Assembly (NCBI RefSeq): GCF_900496995.4
Contig: NC_044027.1
Span: 8,766,743 to 8,830,742 of the forward strand
Direction: 5' to 3'
Source: Aquila chrysaetos chrysaetos
Taxonomy: Eukaryota; Chordata; Aves; Accipitriformes; Accipitridae
DNA: 64,000 bases
Positions 53,046-64,000 of this stretch are shown one piece after another. The first letter of the stretch is position 1, and the number at the start of each line of letters is the position of its first letter. The notes beneath the pieces are model-generated. The model saw nothing but the letters and a program-made list of their open reading frames with translations. It did not search any database and had not been told where the DNA came from. Made by a program: the position numbers and the translations under genes.

Positions 53046-56000
53046 CTGTTTGGGAGAAATCAGTTCAGAAGAATTATACAGAGTATGCAGGGAAGCAGCA
53101 CACGTGCATACTTCAGTTTGTACAGTAGTGGGGCAGTGCCTTAGGGCCCGGTCCTTGTCACCTCAGCCCACGTGTGCTCGTCACAGCAGCTCCTTAGAAC
53201 CAAAGCCGCAGGGCTCCAGCTGTGATTCGGGAAAGCGCTAGGGCACATCACTGCTTCCTGGGCTGGGGTCAGGCATTTTTCCATGTGCTTCACTTTACTG
53301 CCACGAGAAGGCCTGGGACAGCAGAGGGATAGCTTATGCACTAAAGTGAAGCACCTGCTGATGTGTGTTTGGGGGGGATCTTGGTGAAGCTGCACAAAGA
53401 TTTGAGAGGCTACAATACTGACTGGGGTTTACTAGTTCATGCCTGCTGCAGGCTGTTTTAAGCATATCCTTCTTCTTTTTAAGCCTGAAAGCAAAGCATG
53501 GTGAATTAATTTTACATCCAGTTCTGTCAAATTCCAGTCTCTGCTGCCTTTCCTGAGTAAGACAAGGAGCATTGGGTTGTGAAAAATCCTGTTGCTCAGA
53601 AGTTGGGGCATGGAGAAGTGCCATGGGGGAACTCAGCTTGGTTTTTTGTGGCTGTCAACAAGCGCAGCGAGACTGGGGAACAGAGAGTGCCACTGGGCTC
53701 AGCAGCAGCAAGTCACTGGGGTAAGCAGAGGTGGAGGGGAAGAAGCACAGAAATCAGAGCTGTGCCAGAAGGCTGAGAGCAGAGCAGGAGAGCCATGTTG
53801 CCAGAGTAATATGGATGAGCCGGAGTCAGGAAAGAGCTGGGTGCAGAGCTCCCTCATGAGCTGAAAGATACATTTAGTTCTGTTCTAACAAGTGTGTTGA
53901 AAGTGCATTTTATCCACTTAATTAACCTAATAGCAAATGTTTGCAGTTCCTCATTTAAACAGTATTAGTTGGGTGCATTAGCTGACAGACGTAATATCAA
54001 ACTACAGTGGCTAAAACATGTTAACATTGCAGTTTTGCTTTTATACCTCCAGATATACCAGCACACTGCCACCATTTATGCTGTGACATTTTTTTCGTAA
54101 CAGCAGAATGGACAAATGCAAGCATTTGGTATATAAACAACTTTGCATATAAATGCCTGGCACACACAGAGAGCAAGATCTATTGCTACAATATACCAGA
54201 AATCTCTATCTGCGTTTGAAAGGAAAAACATATTCTGCATCAGTGAAACTTAAGAATCTATTGCACATAAGCAAAAGCACCAGCATCCAGGATGGAAGAA
54301 CCAAAATACAGGAAAGCACAAGCCTGACTTGGCTATAATCTGTAAGATGTCTATCTCAGGTAACAAACCCCAGAATTCATCAGATGGCTACAGGAAGCTG
54401 TGAGGAAAAAACATAAAAGAGACCATGAGCAGTTCATATAAGGTATTCTTATATGCCATAAGGTTAAACACCCTGCTGTGCCTTTGCCACAAAACCTACA
54501 GCCCTCTGAAATAATGGAGCCAGCTCCATCTGGAGGAGTTGTGCTCAATGCATTACTTAACTTACTGTATTGTCTTGTGATGCTACTCCTTTTTTTTTGC
54601 TGTAGTGAGGAAGTTTGGAAATGCTGTACTTAAATAACTGCTTGTGAAAAAAAGGGAAGACTTTGGCAGCTGAGTGGCACACAGGAATTTCAGGACTGGG
54701 GGAATTAATATGGACTGGCTGTTTCTGTTGAAATCATCAGCAGTGAAATAGTCAGTTGTGGTAAAACGCCACAAAAGGTACAATGTAATCTAATTGTTTA
54801 GGCTCCTTTTGTAATTGTCAGAGAGCAGAAGACCCCACAGGGATGCAAATGATCCCTCTTAGATACGTATTTCAGTGTCAGATGACTCGTGTTACAGATG
54901 CACCTATTTGCCTCTGCTGCTCATGGAGCCTAGACTGCTCAGAAATGTCTCAAACTAAGTGGGTTGACTCCCCCTTCAAGTGTCAAAATAAACATTTGAT
55001 TAATCTAATGAAAGAAATCACACTTCAAAGAGCCTGCTGAATGTTGCTGACAGGTTCCTGGCAGGGTCAGAAGAGCTCTGGTGCTGCAGGCAGGGCAGCT
55101 TACAAAGCTACTATCCCTGTTCTTTGCCCCACTGCTTTGCTGGAGCCCCCTCCCCTACAACAGAGTTGGGAGAATGTGCTGTACATGTCAGGTGCTTCAG
55201 AAAGTCTGAAATTTAGAGATGTCACACTGTGGTTCCCTGGGACACTTTCAGGTCTCTGTGTGCCATTTAAACATAAGCAGGCACATGCATTCCCTTCTGC
55301 CATCTCTGCCTGTAGTAACCTTGGCCAGAGAAAGCAGTGGTGGAGCAATCCATCCTTCAGTGCCACAGTCCAAGGACTCTTCTCTGCTCCCAGACAAGTA
55401 CATAAACTCCACAATTCCCCTAGAAGCAGGTTTCCAAGTAGCCACCAGAACAACTCTTCCCCTAAGGTGTTACAAGGCGCCTCACTGGGAAGCAAATCAC
55501 TCATATACATCCAGCACTCTCCAAGCAGCACATTTCTCACATTAATTTTTCTCTACTGTTTCACTACATCCTCACATTTCCTTCTCAGCTTATTTTGTCT
55601 CACTGAGCTGCTTTACGTTCCACCTGTCATATTCTCAGCTATTTTATCACCTCAAAGCCGTGTTGGTCTTTCTTCCAGCTCTCTCCTTGCCTGCCTTCCC
55701 TTCACTCCTGAACAGTCTTTTCTGGGTTCTCCCCATCTGCATCCATCATGCAGTGACCATCAAGGTCTCCACGGTTCTTCATCTCAAGCTCCTCCCTCTG
55801 CCACTACAACATACTGTGTACTCAGTGACTCTGAAAGGTCTTTTATTTGTGATTCTTCTCAGAAAAATCCTGTTGATTTTCATCCCATTTCCAAAAGCCT
55901 CCCCTTCTGTTCTACTACAGAAATGTCCGCCTCTGGAAACAAAACCACCGTCTACTTTCAAAACTAGTTTCGCATTCTGAAAATATAAAAACATTTTCTA

Positions 56001-59000
56001 AATACTTTTGAGACAGAGTCATAGAAGTCTAGTTTGCCACAAATAAAAATGAGTGAAGTTAAAACTAGGAATAAAACTTAAATTCATCCAACAATTCAAA
56101 AGTCTCTCCCGGGGAGGAGGGAAGGGATGCTTGGGAAGATGTGCAGAATCCCTGTAGGAATGAATGAACTCATTTTACTTCCCCGGGCTTTCTCAACCCT
56201 AATCTTCTGAGGTGTCAGGTGCTAAGCCCCTTATGCTCCACAGCGCAGAGCTGGGAACAGTCAGATCAGCTGGAAGGAGGGTGGGATGTGTCAGTGCTAG
56301 AAGAGGGAGAGGGATCTGGAAGGTGGAGAGAAGAAAGAGGCAATCTGTATCTGAAACCAGGCAAAAGCCACCGCTGGAAAAGAACTGCTCATCTGGGCTG
56401 GTACGCACAGGTGCGAGTGAATCCCCTCTCCCTTTGATTTCTGCTTGCAACTTAAAGGTACAGTTAACTGGAAAAGTTGTCAGAACTGCTCTGAACACCC
56501 GTGAGCCACACTTGTGCCCCCTTCTCCTTCCTCAGACCACAGCCCCTCCACACCACTGCAGGACCTCTGCTTTTCCTTTCCCAGGGGCAATTTCAGCTCT
56601 CCTCTTCCTTGCTCAGACTGAGGTTTACAGCATCCAGAAGGGATCTGTTCTCCATCAGATCATCTGAACTCAGCAAGGACCCACAGGTCCTCCCATGACT
56701 GCTCCAATCAGCGAAGCTCTCCTTTCCCTCTCAGCTTTGCTGGTGGCAGTACAAGGAAAGCTGGGACCCATTTGTGCTGCCCGCACCACCCCCCCAAGAA
56801 CACCTGTGCTCCCCAACAACTCCAATTGTTTTGGGTGGCCAAGATAAGCCAAGCAAAGTAGGAAGAGCGGCTGTGCAGTCAGCTCAGAAATTGCTCAGAG
56901 ACTTCCAACACAGACAGCCTGTCTCACTGTGCTGGAAACCTTCTCCTTCACCTCCTCAAACCCTTAATTGCTTCTCAGAAACCAATTTCTCCTGCTGCTC
57001 CACATCTGAGGGGGCTGGGAGTTATGGCAGGAGCAACAGTATCCCCTTTCGATGGGAAAAAAACCAGCCATTACCCCATATGCTCAAACAGGCTCCTGGC
57101 TCTTACTTAGGGCCAGGGGCCTCTTAGCAATGCCAGGTGCTGTGAACTTTGTAGATCTATTCCCTTGGCATGGGCTGGGGAGGAGCGTGCTCTCCTTTCT
57201 GCAAGCTTCCTTAATTTGCATTCCCCTGGGCAGATGCTAAACACATGCTGGTGCCAGCTGGTCTGTTGCTGTGTACTTGGCTTGCTCAGGCTGCAGGGTG
57301 GGACTCCAGTTCACATCTGTAGCCACAGCTCCCAGAGCCCTGAGCCCTCCTGGGTTGGTGCAGGATGTGGGCTACATCATCCCAAGACCCCACCAATTCC
57401 CAGCGGGCACGCAGGGCTGCCGCACTCACACAAACTTCCTTCACACTTGTATCTCAAGGGAGTGGAGGATAAATTTACCAGTCTGCATTAGAAGCCTTCC
57501 CTTCCTCTTCTTGTTGCCACAGCTCACTCCCAGTAACCACTGCCCAACCTAAAGCAGCTGGGTGATGGGAAGGGAGGGTGTAAAAACAGCCCAAAGCTCA
57601 CCTTACACAGCCACGAAAGGTGGAAGGAGATAGGCAGAGAGCTCACCAAGGCTGGCTTCAGACCACTCCCCCTTTACAGGCTGAAATCCCAAGCTTTGGT
57701 TGCTCTTGCTTTGTTGGCCAGGCTGTGAACTAGGCACAAGGTCCTGCAGTTTGCATGTAGCAGACTGGCCTCTCTACTACTTACTGCCACCAGTGCATCC
57801 TACAAAAACTTCACATTAACAAATAAGCCATTAAAATCCTACAACGCTCAACTCTAAACCTGTAGGCCGGCATTCTCACACTTCACTAAACATCTCAGAA
57901 GATGAAATGCCAGGCTGCTATTGTTCCTCCACCTCCAGAAAGCAAGCTTTTCACATAGCCAAGACCAGAGCTGTGAAGCTGGGGCAGCAGTCAGATAAGC
58001 TGCATTTACTGCAGGCCTTGGGACACATCTCAAGCTCTCCCATGGGTTGATATTCAGCAACAGCTACAATGCACTTTCCTGCAGTAGCAGAAAAAGCTGG
58101 AGAGCCTGTGCAGCAACAGGGAATGGCTCTGCCTGACCCTGACACATGCTGCTGCACAGGCAGCCTTGCAAAGCAAGGCTCTGGGCATCTCCTATCCTCC
58201 ATGTTCTGCCACATGGCTGAGCTGCATGCAAGAGGCTTTGCTGCAGAAGGGGTGGAAACAGGCTCTAAGTCTTTGCAAAAGGATAAGAAATCATGAAGTG
58301 GACCCTCAGAGAGTTCAGGCTGCCACATTAGCCCCGTTGTCTCCCTGGCTCTGAGTTGTTTCTGTATGGTCAGAAGCCTTGTGCAATCCCATAGCCTAAA
58401 TTTGGCAGCAGAAAGTCTGTGCATGAAACGGCAAATGTTGTGTGGGCCAAACCTGTCCACACAGCATGGGAGAAGGGGAGAGGGTACAACACTGAGTATA
58501 TGACAGGCAGACTGGCTACACAGCACCTATGCTGCTCCCCTGCTATCTGTCCACCCACCATCTTCTCCCATCTCCTTCCTCCTCCAGTCCCTCCTTCCTC
58601 CTCTGATCCCTCTGTCCTCACTGCCTGTCCCCTTCCACTCAAGAGCTCATGGCACAGACCCAGCAGGTTAGCAGGTTTTTCTCTTGAGCCGTGCTAGCTG
58701 TCGCTGTGCTACCCACTCTGTCCAGTGCTGGCCATGCAGAGGAGCAGACCCCAGCGCTCAGAGATGGGCATCTCTGAAGCAGCAGTGCTATCCTCTCTCC
58801 AGCAACTTGAGGATCGCACTGTGCTGAGCCAGGATCCTGGCTCTGAACAGCTCTTCTGAGGCAAAATATTTGAAAATTTGGAAGGAGAAGGAAATCACTC
58901 TGAACATGTGAAAAGGGCTACTCTACAGCCAGCTGATCTCAGTGGAGTCTGACTCTCATTCCCAAGTTTGTCCACAATGTAGAGGGGTTGCGTAGTGGAG

Positions 59001-62000
59001 AGCACAAGAAAATCCACTGCAAGCAAGCAGTGCTGTTGGAACTGCAAACACTCATCCCAGGGCACTTCTAACAGCCTCTTGCAAGCTGTCTGAAACTCAT
59101 GCACTGCAGCGTTCCGAACCAATAGCATTTCATTCTCCTATCAAGCACCAAAGACCCTTGCTCCCCCAAAAGAAGAGACATTTGTCTGTGGTGCACTGGG
59201 TGTTGGCTGCTGAGCACAAAGCACTCCTTCTCCCCAGTAGCATCCTTTCCCAGAAGAACCGACCTCCTTTGTGAGCCAGGTCTCTCTCCACTCTGAACAA
59301 GACATGCTGTCATGTCACCCTTTTACTGGTTGCCCAGGTACTCTCTGAAAACACCTTTACAGAAACTGAAAGCACCAGCAGCTGCTGAAGCCTCTTCAGT
59401 CTCTGGAGCCACACAGAACTAACGCTCACAGTTGGTTGTACAATTTAAAACATCTTTCCCCAGGGCTATTATTAGACACTTTTATTACTGCTTTATATAT
59501 ACCCAGTGAACAAGGCTCCAGAGTAAGGCAGCAGGCTGTATAAGCCAAGACAGAGAAAAACCAGCATTTGCGCTTAGGTTAAATAAATCACTCTAATTCC
59601 CATGTTAACTCTCATTGCCACATCTAAGCCAGAGAAAATAGCAGAGCCTGGTTTGAGACCAGGAGCGAACATGAGTTGAGAGCTTTTAACAGAAAGTTTA
59701 AACAGAAAATGCCCTGAGCTTCTTGTGCACAAGTGAAACTCAGCAGCCAGCTCAACAACTGATGGCAGCGCAGGGAGCAGACCCCACGGCAGCATTCTCC
59801 TCAGCAGAAAACACCCACATTTCAACACTTCTGTCCACATTTTGATGAAGAACAAATGCAGAAGAACTGTAAGGGAAACGTCTCAGCATTTTCACCCAGT
59901 GTTTCCATTGGCTTTAGCTTTAATAACACTGTAACTGCATCTTCCCATACCTTTGACACAAACCAATGAAACAATACATGAGAATCTGCAGCAGTCTCCT
60001 AGCAAAATGCCATCACACACCAAAATAAGTGGAAGTTTCTTGAAAACAGAACTTCTGTCACTTCCAGCCATCAGACAAATAAAAGAGGTGCTACATAAAA
60101 AGGTGGTATGAAGCATGCTTTAAAAAGGGGAGCCTCACAGCTGTTAAATTTGTTGGCACTAGTTTAATTTCTCTTCCAACGTGAACTCTCATGTTCTGAA
60201 TGAAGTTCTCACTTCTCTCTCAGATTTGTAAGTGGAGAAAGAACAAGAGTCCTCTGCCACTGTGGCCATGCTCAGCGTGCAGCACTCAGGGCTGTCCTAC
60301 ACTAAGGGACAGCAGTGCTGGATTACAAGGTTGGCACACAGAGCATCACCCCTAAAATCCAGACGCAAGCCAAGCAGTAAACAAACACACTGTAAGGCAA
60401 AGGAAGAAGTTCTGCCTGTTGAAAGCATCAAGAACACGGGGCAGAATCTCAAGCAGAGACCACCTGCATCCACCCATCCCAAACCTGCTCTCCTTCCCCT
60501 CCTGCTTGCTCACCACCATGCCCTGGGCTCCCATTTCTCACCTGTGCTCTCAGGCCAAAGGGAATTGTCTCTGCAAAGGTGTTTAGTGAGCTGAGCCATG
60601 AAGACAAGTTTTCCTGTGCATAAATGTAACTTAAACATGGGTTAATTTTCCATCTTCAAACCTTCGTATCTGAGAACATGTATTATTGATGTATTTCACA
60701 AAACTTAACTCCCAGAAGGCTGTGAGTCTAAATGGTCTAGCAGCCACATACTGCACAGAAGCACCCTGAAGGATTTCTGTTGCATTTAAATCTGAAACCA
60801 GAGCCACAGAAGTGAGGCATTTTGTTCTTTGATACCTGGACTCATAATAAAAACCCATTTATTAATGAAAAATGCTAAGAGGGCAGGCCAGCATGGCTGA
60901 CGGGTGGAAGTCCCCGCCTTTGCGCACCACAGACATCCATCACACTTACTTTGTAAAAGCGGGAAAGGATTTGAAATCAGGGGACTTGCGGTTTCTGCAA
61001 AAAAGAAAGAGATTTAAATATTGAGACTGGCAGAGACCTCGCTGCATGCTACACAGCTCTGCCTATCTGCTCACTGATCCTTATCCTTACTCTGCACTTC
61101 CAGATTTAACTGTGGCAGGATGGGGGTCTCCATTTACCGCAAATTACGACATGTCCAGCTGTGAATTTTCTCTCTGTGTCTTGCTAAGTTTCTCATGGCT
61201 AGGAATCTGCATCCTTCCTTCCCATTTTGAAATGTCCAGAGGTCAAGTGGGGAGGGCCAGCAGAAGAAAAACTAGGGGGAAAGAAACCCTTTACAAATGC
61301 TTTTTTTGGGGGCCCAGATGCGAATTCTCAGATCTACCGTGCAGCTTCTTCAAACTGAAGCTGGGAAAGAAAAACAAGGTGGTTTAGCCTCAATGGATGG
61401 TATGCCAAAGGAAAGAGTTCCTAACCAGGGAACGTTACTTCAGGCTGAGAATACACATCTTCTGTCGAGCACACCTCACAGACTGCCTCTCTTTAAGGTG
61501 TGACTGAAAGGAATGGAAACCCTGGATGCTCAATGAACCCTTGGTCAACCAGAGGCCGTCTGCATCCACCGCGCAGTGCACTGGAGCAGAAGCAGTGATT
61601 CTCAGCACCTCAGACCCTGTGCAGTTTCCTATATTTTCCAGGCGAGGTCCTTTAGTGTCAAACCCCTGCAGAGGGGAAGAAACCATTAGTGTTAAATATT
61701 CAGTCATCAATTCAGTGCATTTACAGAATGGTCCCAGGTCCAAAGTTATGAATTGACACATCAGTGAATGAGGCTCTCAGGGCTGACAGCCTTGGACTGG
61801 TTTGCTTGGAAGGAAAACTTAACTCATTAACCGCATAGGTCAAGCACAGTGAGCCTTTGTGCTAAATATTTCAACATGATGAGGATCTGAGCTGTTGAAG
61901 AGGGCTTCAACTGGCAGGGCCAGCCAGTAAGGAATGAATATGAAGGCATGGAGGATGCTTGGCAAAGACATGAATAGACAGTGCTATGGAAAGGGTATGC

Positions 62001-64000
62001 ATGGAAGGTACCAGCTGGATATAGAACACTGCTGATCGCTTAACACATTTCTACTACCCAACATTGTACTAAGAGTGTTATTTGCAGCTGATGAAGTCTG
62101 TATCTGGAGGAAGATCTTCACTGAAACAGGTTCCTAATCTGGTCCTACTGAGCAGCTGAACAGGGCAGACTCCTCTAGGTACCATTCTTTCACTGTTTGT
62201 TCTCTCCGCCTCTGCTTTGGGAATTGTTGTACTTATTCAGTGAACATGGATGCTCACTGGACCATCCCATGGCTTCAGGCTTTCAAGGGCTCTTTCAGCA
62301 CCCCAGATGCAAGTAAGCTTTTGAGAGCCAAAACCCAACATTTTACCGTCCCCCCAGAAGTGAACCTGATCTGGAAGAGGCGCACAGTGCACAGCAGTGG
62401 CATACACCACTTAATACACTGCAATGAATTCTCAACATACTCTCTGGCTGCCTTCCAGCCAGAAGTGCTAATGTAGTCTCCTTGTTATGCTTGACTTTCT
62501 ATACATATGAAAACCATTGTCAGTCTGCAACAGGAGTTCAGGCCACTTGCTAAACATTGCTACTATGGTATTTTAAGCAAAGACAGACAGTTGGGATTTT
62601 TCCTGGTCTTTACATTATGGGTCATTTTGTTATCCATGCACTGTAATGTGCCTCAGCACAGTCAGTTCCTCTAAAGCCACCTACTCAGAGAATAGTCACA
62701 GAAGTGTCATAGTTTAAATGATTAATGATAATTTGGCTTGCTCTGGGGATTTGCTAATCTTTCACTCCATAGATACTCCAGGCAAAACTGAAACAGGAGT
62801 TGATGTTTTTCTGCCCATACATTGGTCTGTCAGTGACTCTTTTTGCCATGTCTGTCCAGCCCCAGCCCAGCACAATATCTGTGCTTGAAGACTGCAATCC
62901 ACAGCTTGTATCACTGGCTACTTGTTTCCAATTTTGCTGACTGCTCACACTCTTGCCTCAATGTCTTTCATATGTATTGTCTCAATGTCCTTCCTGGTGT
63001 CTCAGGGCTTTTCAGCAATTGGCAGGATTATCACCCACAGAGACTTGCTGCTGAGTGGTTATTTTAACCCAGATATTTTTTTTCCTGTCTACAAGTTGCC
63101 TGTTCAACATAACAAGCCCGGAACAACTTAAATGAATGTGGCACCAGAAATAAAAATTCATTCCCAGAAACCTCAATTCCATGCAAATGCCCAGTGGACA
63201 CAGTGACTCTTATTTATGCGACAGAGCAAAGCAACGCTTTCTTCAGCTGAAGCCTCTCCCTGTGTCACTCTGATGGTTAGAACAGTGCTCAGATGGTAAT
63301 CCTTCACCTGGGCACATCATTTTTAGGCTGCTTCGAAAAATGCAGTTCTATGCATGTGCAAATGTGTTACCCCATCATCAGCATTACCTGTGCTTTGCAC
63401 ACCTTAGTTACAACAATGTGGGAGCTCACATAACAACAACTGTCCTCCCTTTTCCTCACTCCTCAAACTTAGTCATAAGCAGGCTTGGACCTCCCAACTT
63501 GATGGAAAGGCAGCAGTAGCAGGCTTGTACCATTTGCAAACCAACCAAAGGTAAGAAAGATTTACCAAGAGAGGAACCATGTGAATGGGATTTGTATCTT
63601 GTGCTTTGGTCCAGCTGACATAACCTGTAAGACAGTTGGGTGCAGCTCAGGAGGCAGAGGTGTAAGGGGCTGCCTGTGCTATCAGACTGTAATCAATAAT
63701 CAAGAATTATTATGCCCCAAGCATTAAAGCTGTACTCACCCACCAAAAATCCTAGCCTAAAAGTCATGTCTTCCCAGAACAAATCCAATCAGATGGGCTA
63801 TATGGTCACTGGACTACAGAGAAAGAGTAGAAGAGGATGTATGGCCAACAACAGAGAAGAAGGAAGATCCCAGTGTAGCTGACTCCTCCCATATGTGCAC
63901 CATGACCATCTGCACTTTCAGTGCAAAAAACCTTTTTTGGATAGAAGTTTGGCAGTAGCCACTGCTGAGTGTCTTAGTGTGGCCTTCCATTCAGGTGCAC
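53046..64000 (-). other. Upstream ZNF618 intronic sequence
   Basis: No further zinc-finger exon is visible before the window ends. A possible 45-bp exon at 60950-60994 is listed separately. Long open frames such as 55041-55967 are not bounded by conserved sequence and are not called. Confidence 0.6.
60950..60994 (-). CDS. Possible 45-bp alternative exon of ZNF618
   Basis: A strong pyrimidine-rich acceptor (CTCTTTCTTTTTTGCAG) and a strong donor (GTAAGTG) bracket 45 bases. The length is a multiple of three. The frame that fits the phase of the next known exon (53045) is open. I do not recognise the encoded peptide, and no sequence evidence ties it to ZNF618 beyond strand and phase. Confidence 0.3.

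Noticed and set aside
55041-55967. 308-codon plus-strand open frame
   Set aside because: It is Ser/Pro/Leu-rich with no recognisable domain, lies in a ZNF618 intron, and the opposite strand is also partly open.
61435-61761. Minus-strand open frame with an acceptor-like CTCTGCAG
   Set aside because: No convincing donor and no family match.
63566-63624. 59-bp segment with acceptor TTACAG and donor GTAAAT on the minus strand
   Set aside because: The donor is weak, the peptide is not recognised, and the match to ZNF618 phase could be chance.
1-64000. CRISPR arrays, operons, bacterial signals, tRNA or rRNA genes
   Set aside because: None seen. The window is vertebrate nuclear DNA with introns and CR1/LTR repeats.

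Overview
The window looks like avian nuclear DNA. The evidence is a CR1 LINE 3' end at about 26.3-26.75 kb with the usual bird 3' terminus, older CR1 fragments, two kinds of LTR element, multi-exon genes with GT-AG introns, and a CpG-rich first exon. I cannot name the species.

Layout. (1) 1-8553 is non-coding as far as I can see. (2) 8554-17422 is a full-length endogenous retrovirus (ERV) on the + strand. It has two 511-bp LTRs that differ at about six positions, a 5-bp target duplication, and a tRNA-His primer site. Its gag-UAG-pol arrangement and its env with CWLC, furin and CX6CC motifs are gammaretrovirus-like. Every main gene is broken by a few stops or frameshifts, but the integrase is almost untouched. 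Between pol and env is an unusual spacer with a cysteine-rich reading frame followed by an arginine-rich one. (3) 18430-33317 (+) is an intact seven-exon gene for a Rieske oxygenase of the DAF-36/Neverland family (cholesterol 7-desaturase, 423 codons). All splice phases join. The first exon lies in a CpG island and encodes a poly-leucine membrane anchor. Intron 1 holds a GC-rich minisatellite and an antisense solo LTR with its own TATA box and poly(A) signal. (4) 37.2-64 kb is the 3' part of a gene on the - strand, recognised as ZNF618. It includes the large last exon (hAT-transposase-derived domain), two upstream coding exons (one a C2H2 finger), a putative 7.9-kb 3' UTR, and long introns. 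The 5' exons lie beyond the window.

The Neverland-like gene and ZNF618 are convergent. The ERV ends about 1 kb upstream of the Neverland-like start codon in the same orientation. The poly(A) signal of its 3' LTR is mutated (GATAAA, against AATAAA in the 5' LTR), so LTR-initiated or read-through transcription into the gene is a concrete hypothesis. The points most worth following are that layout, the retained vertebrate Neverland gene, and the possible accessory gene between pol and env.
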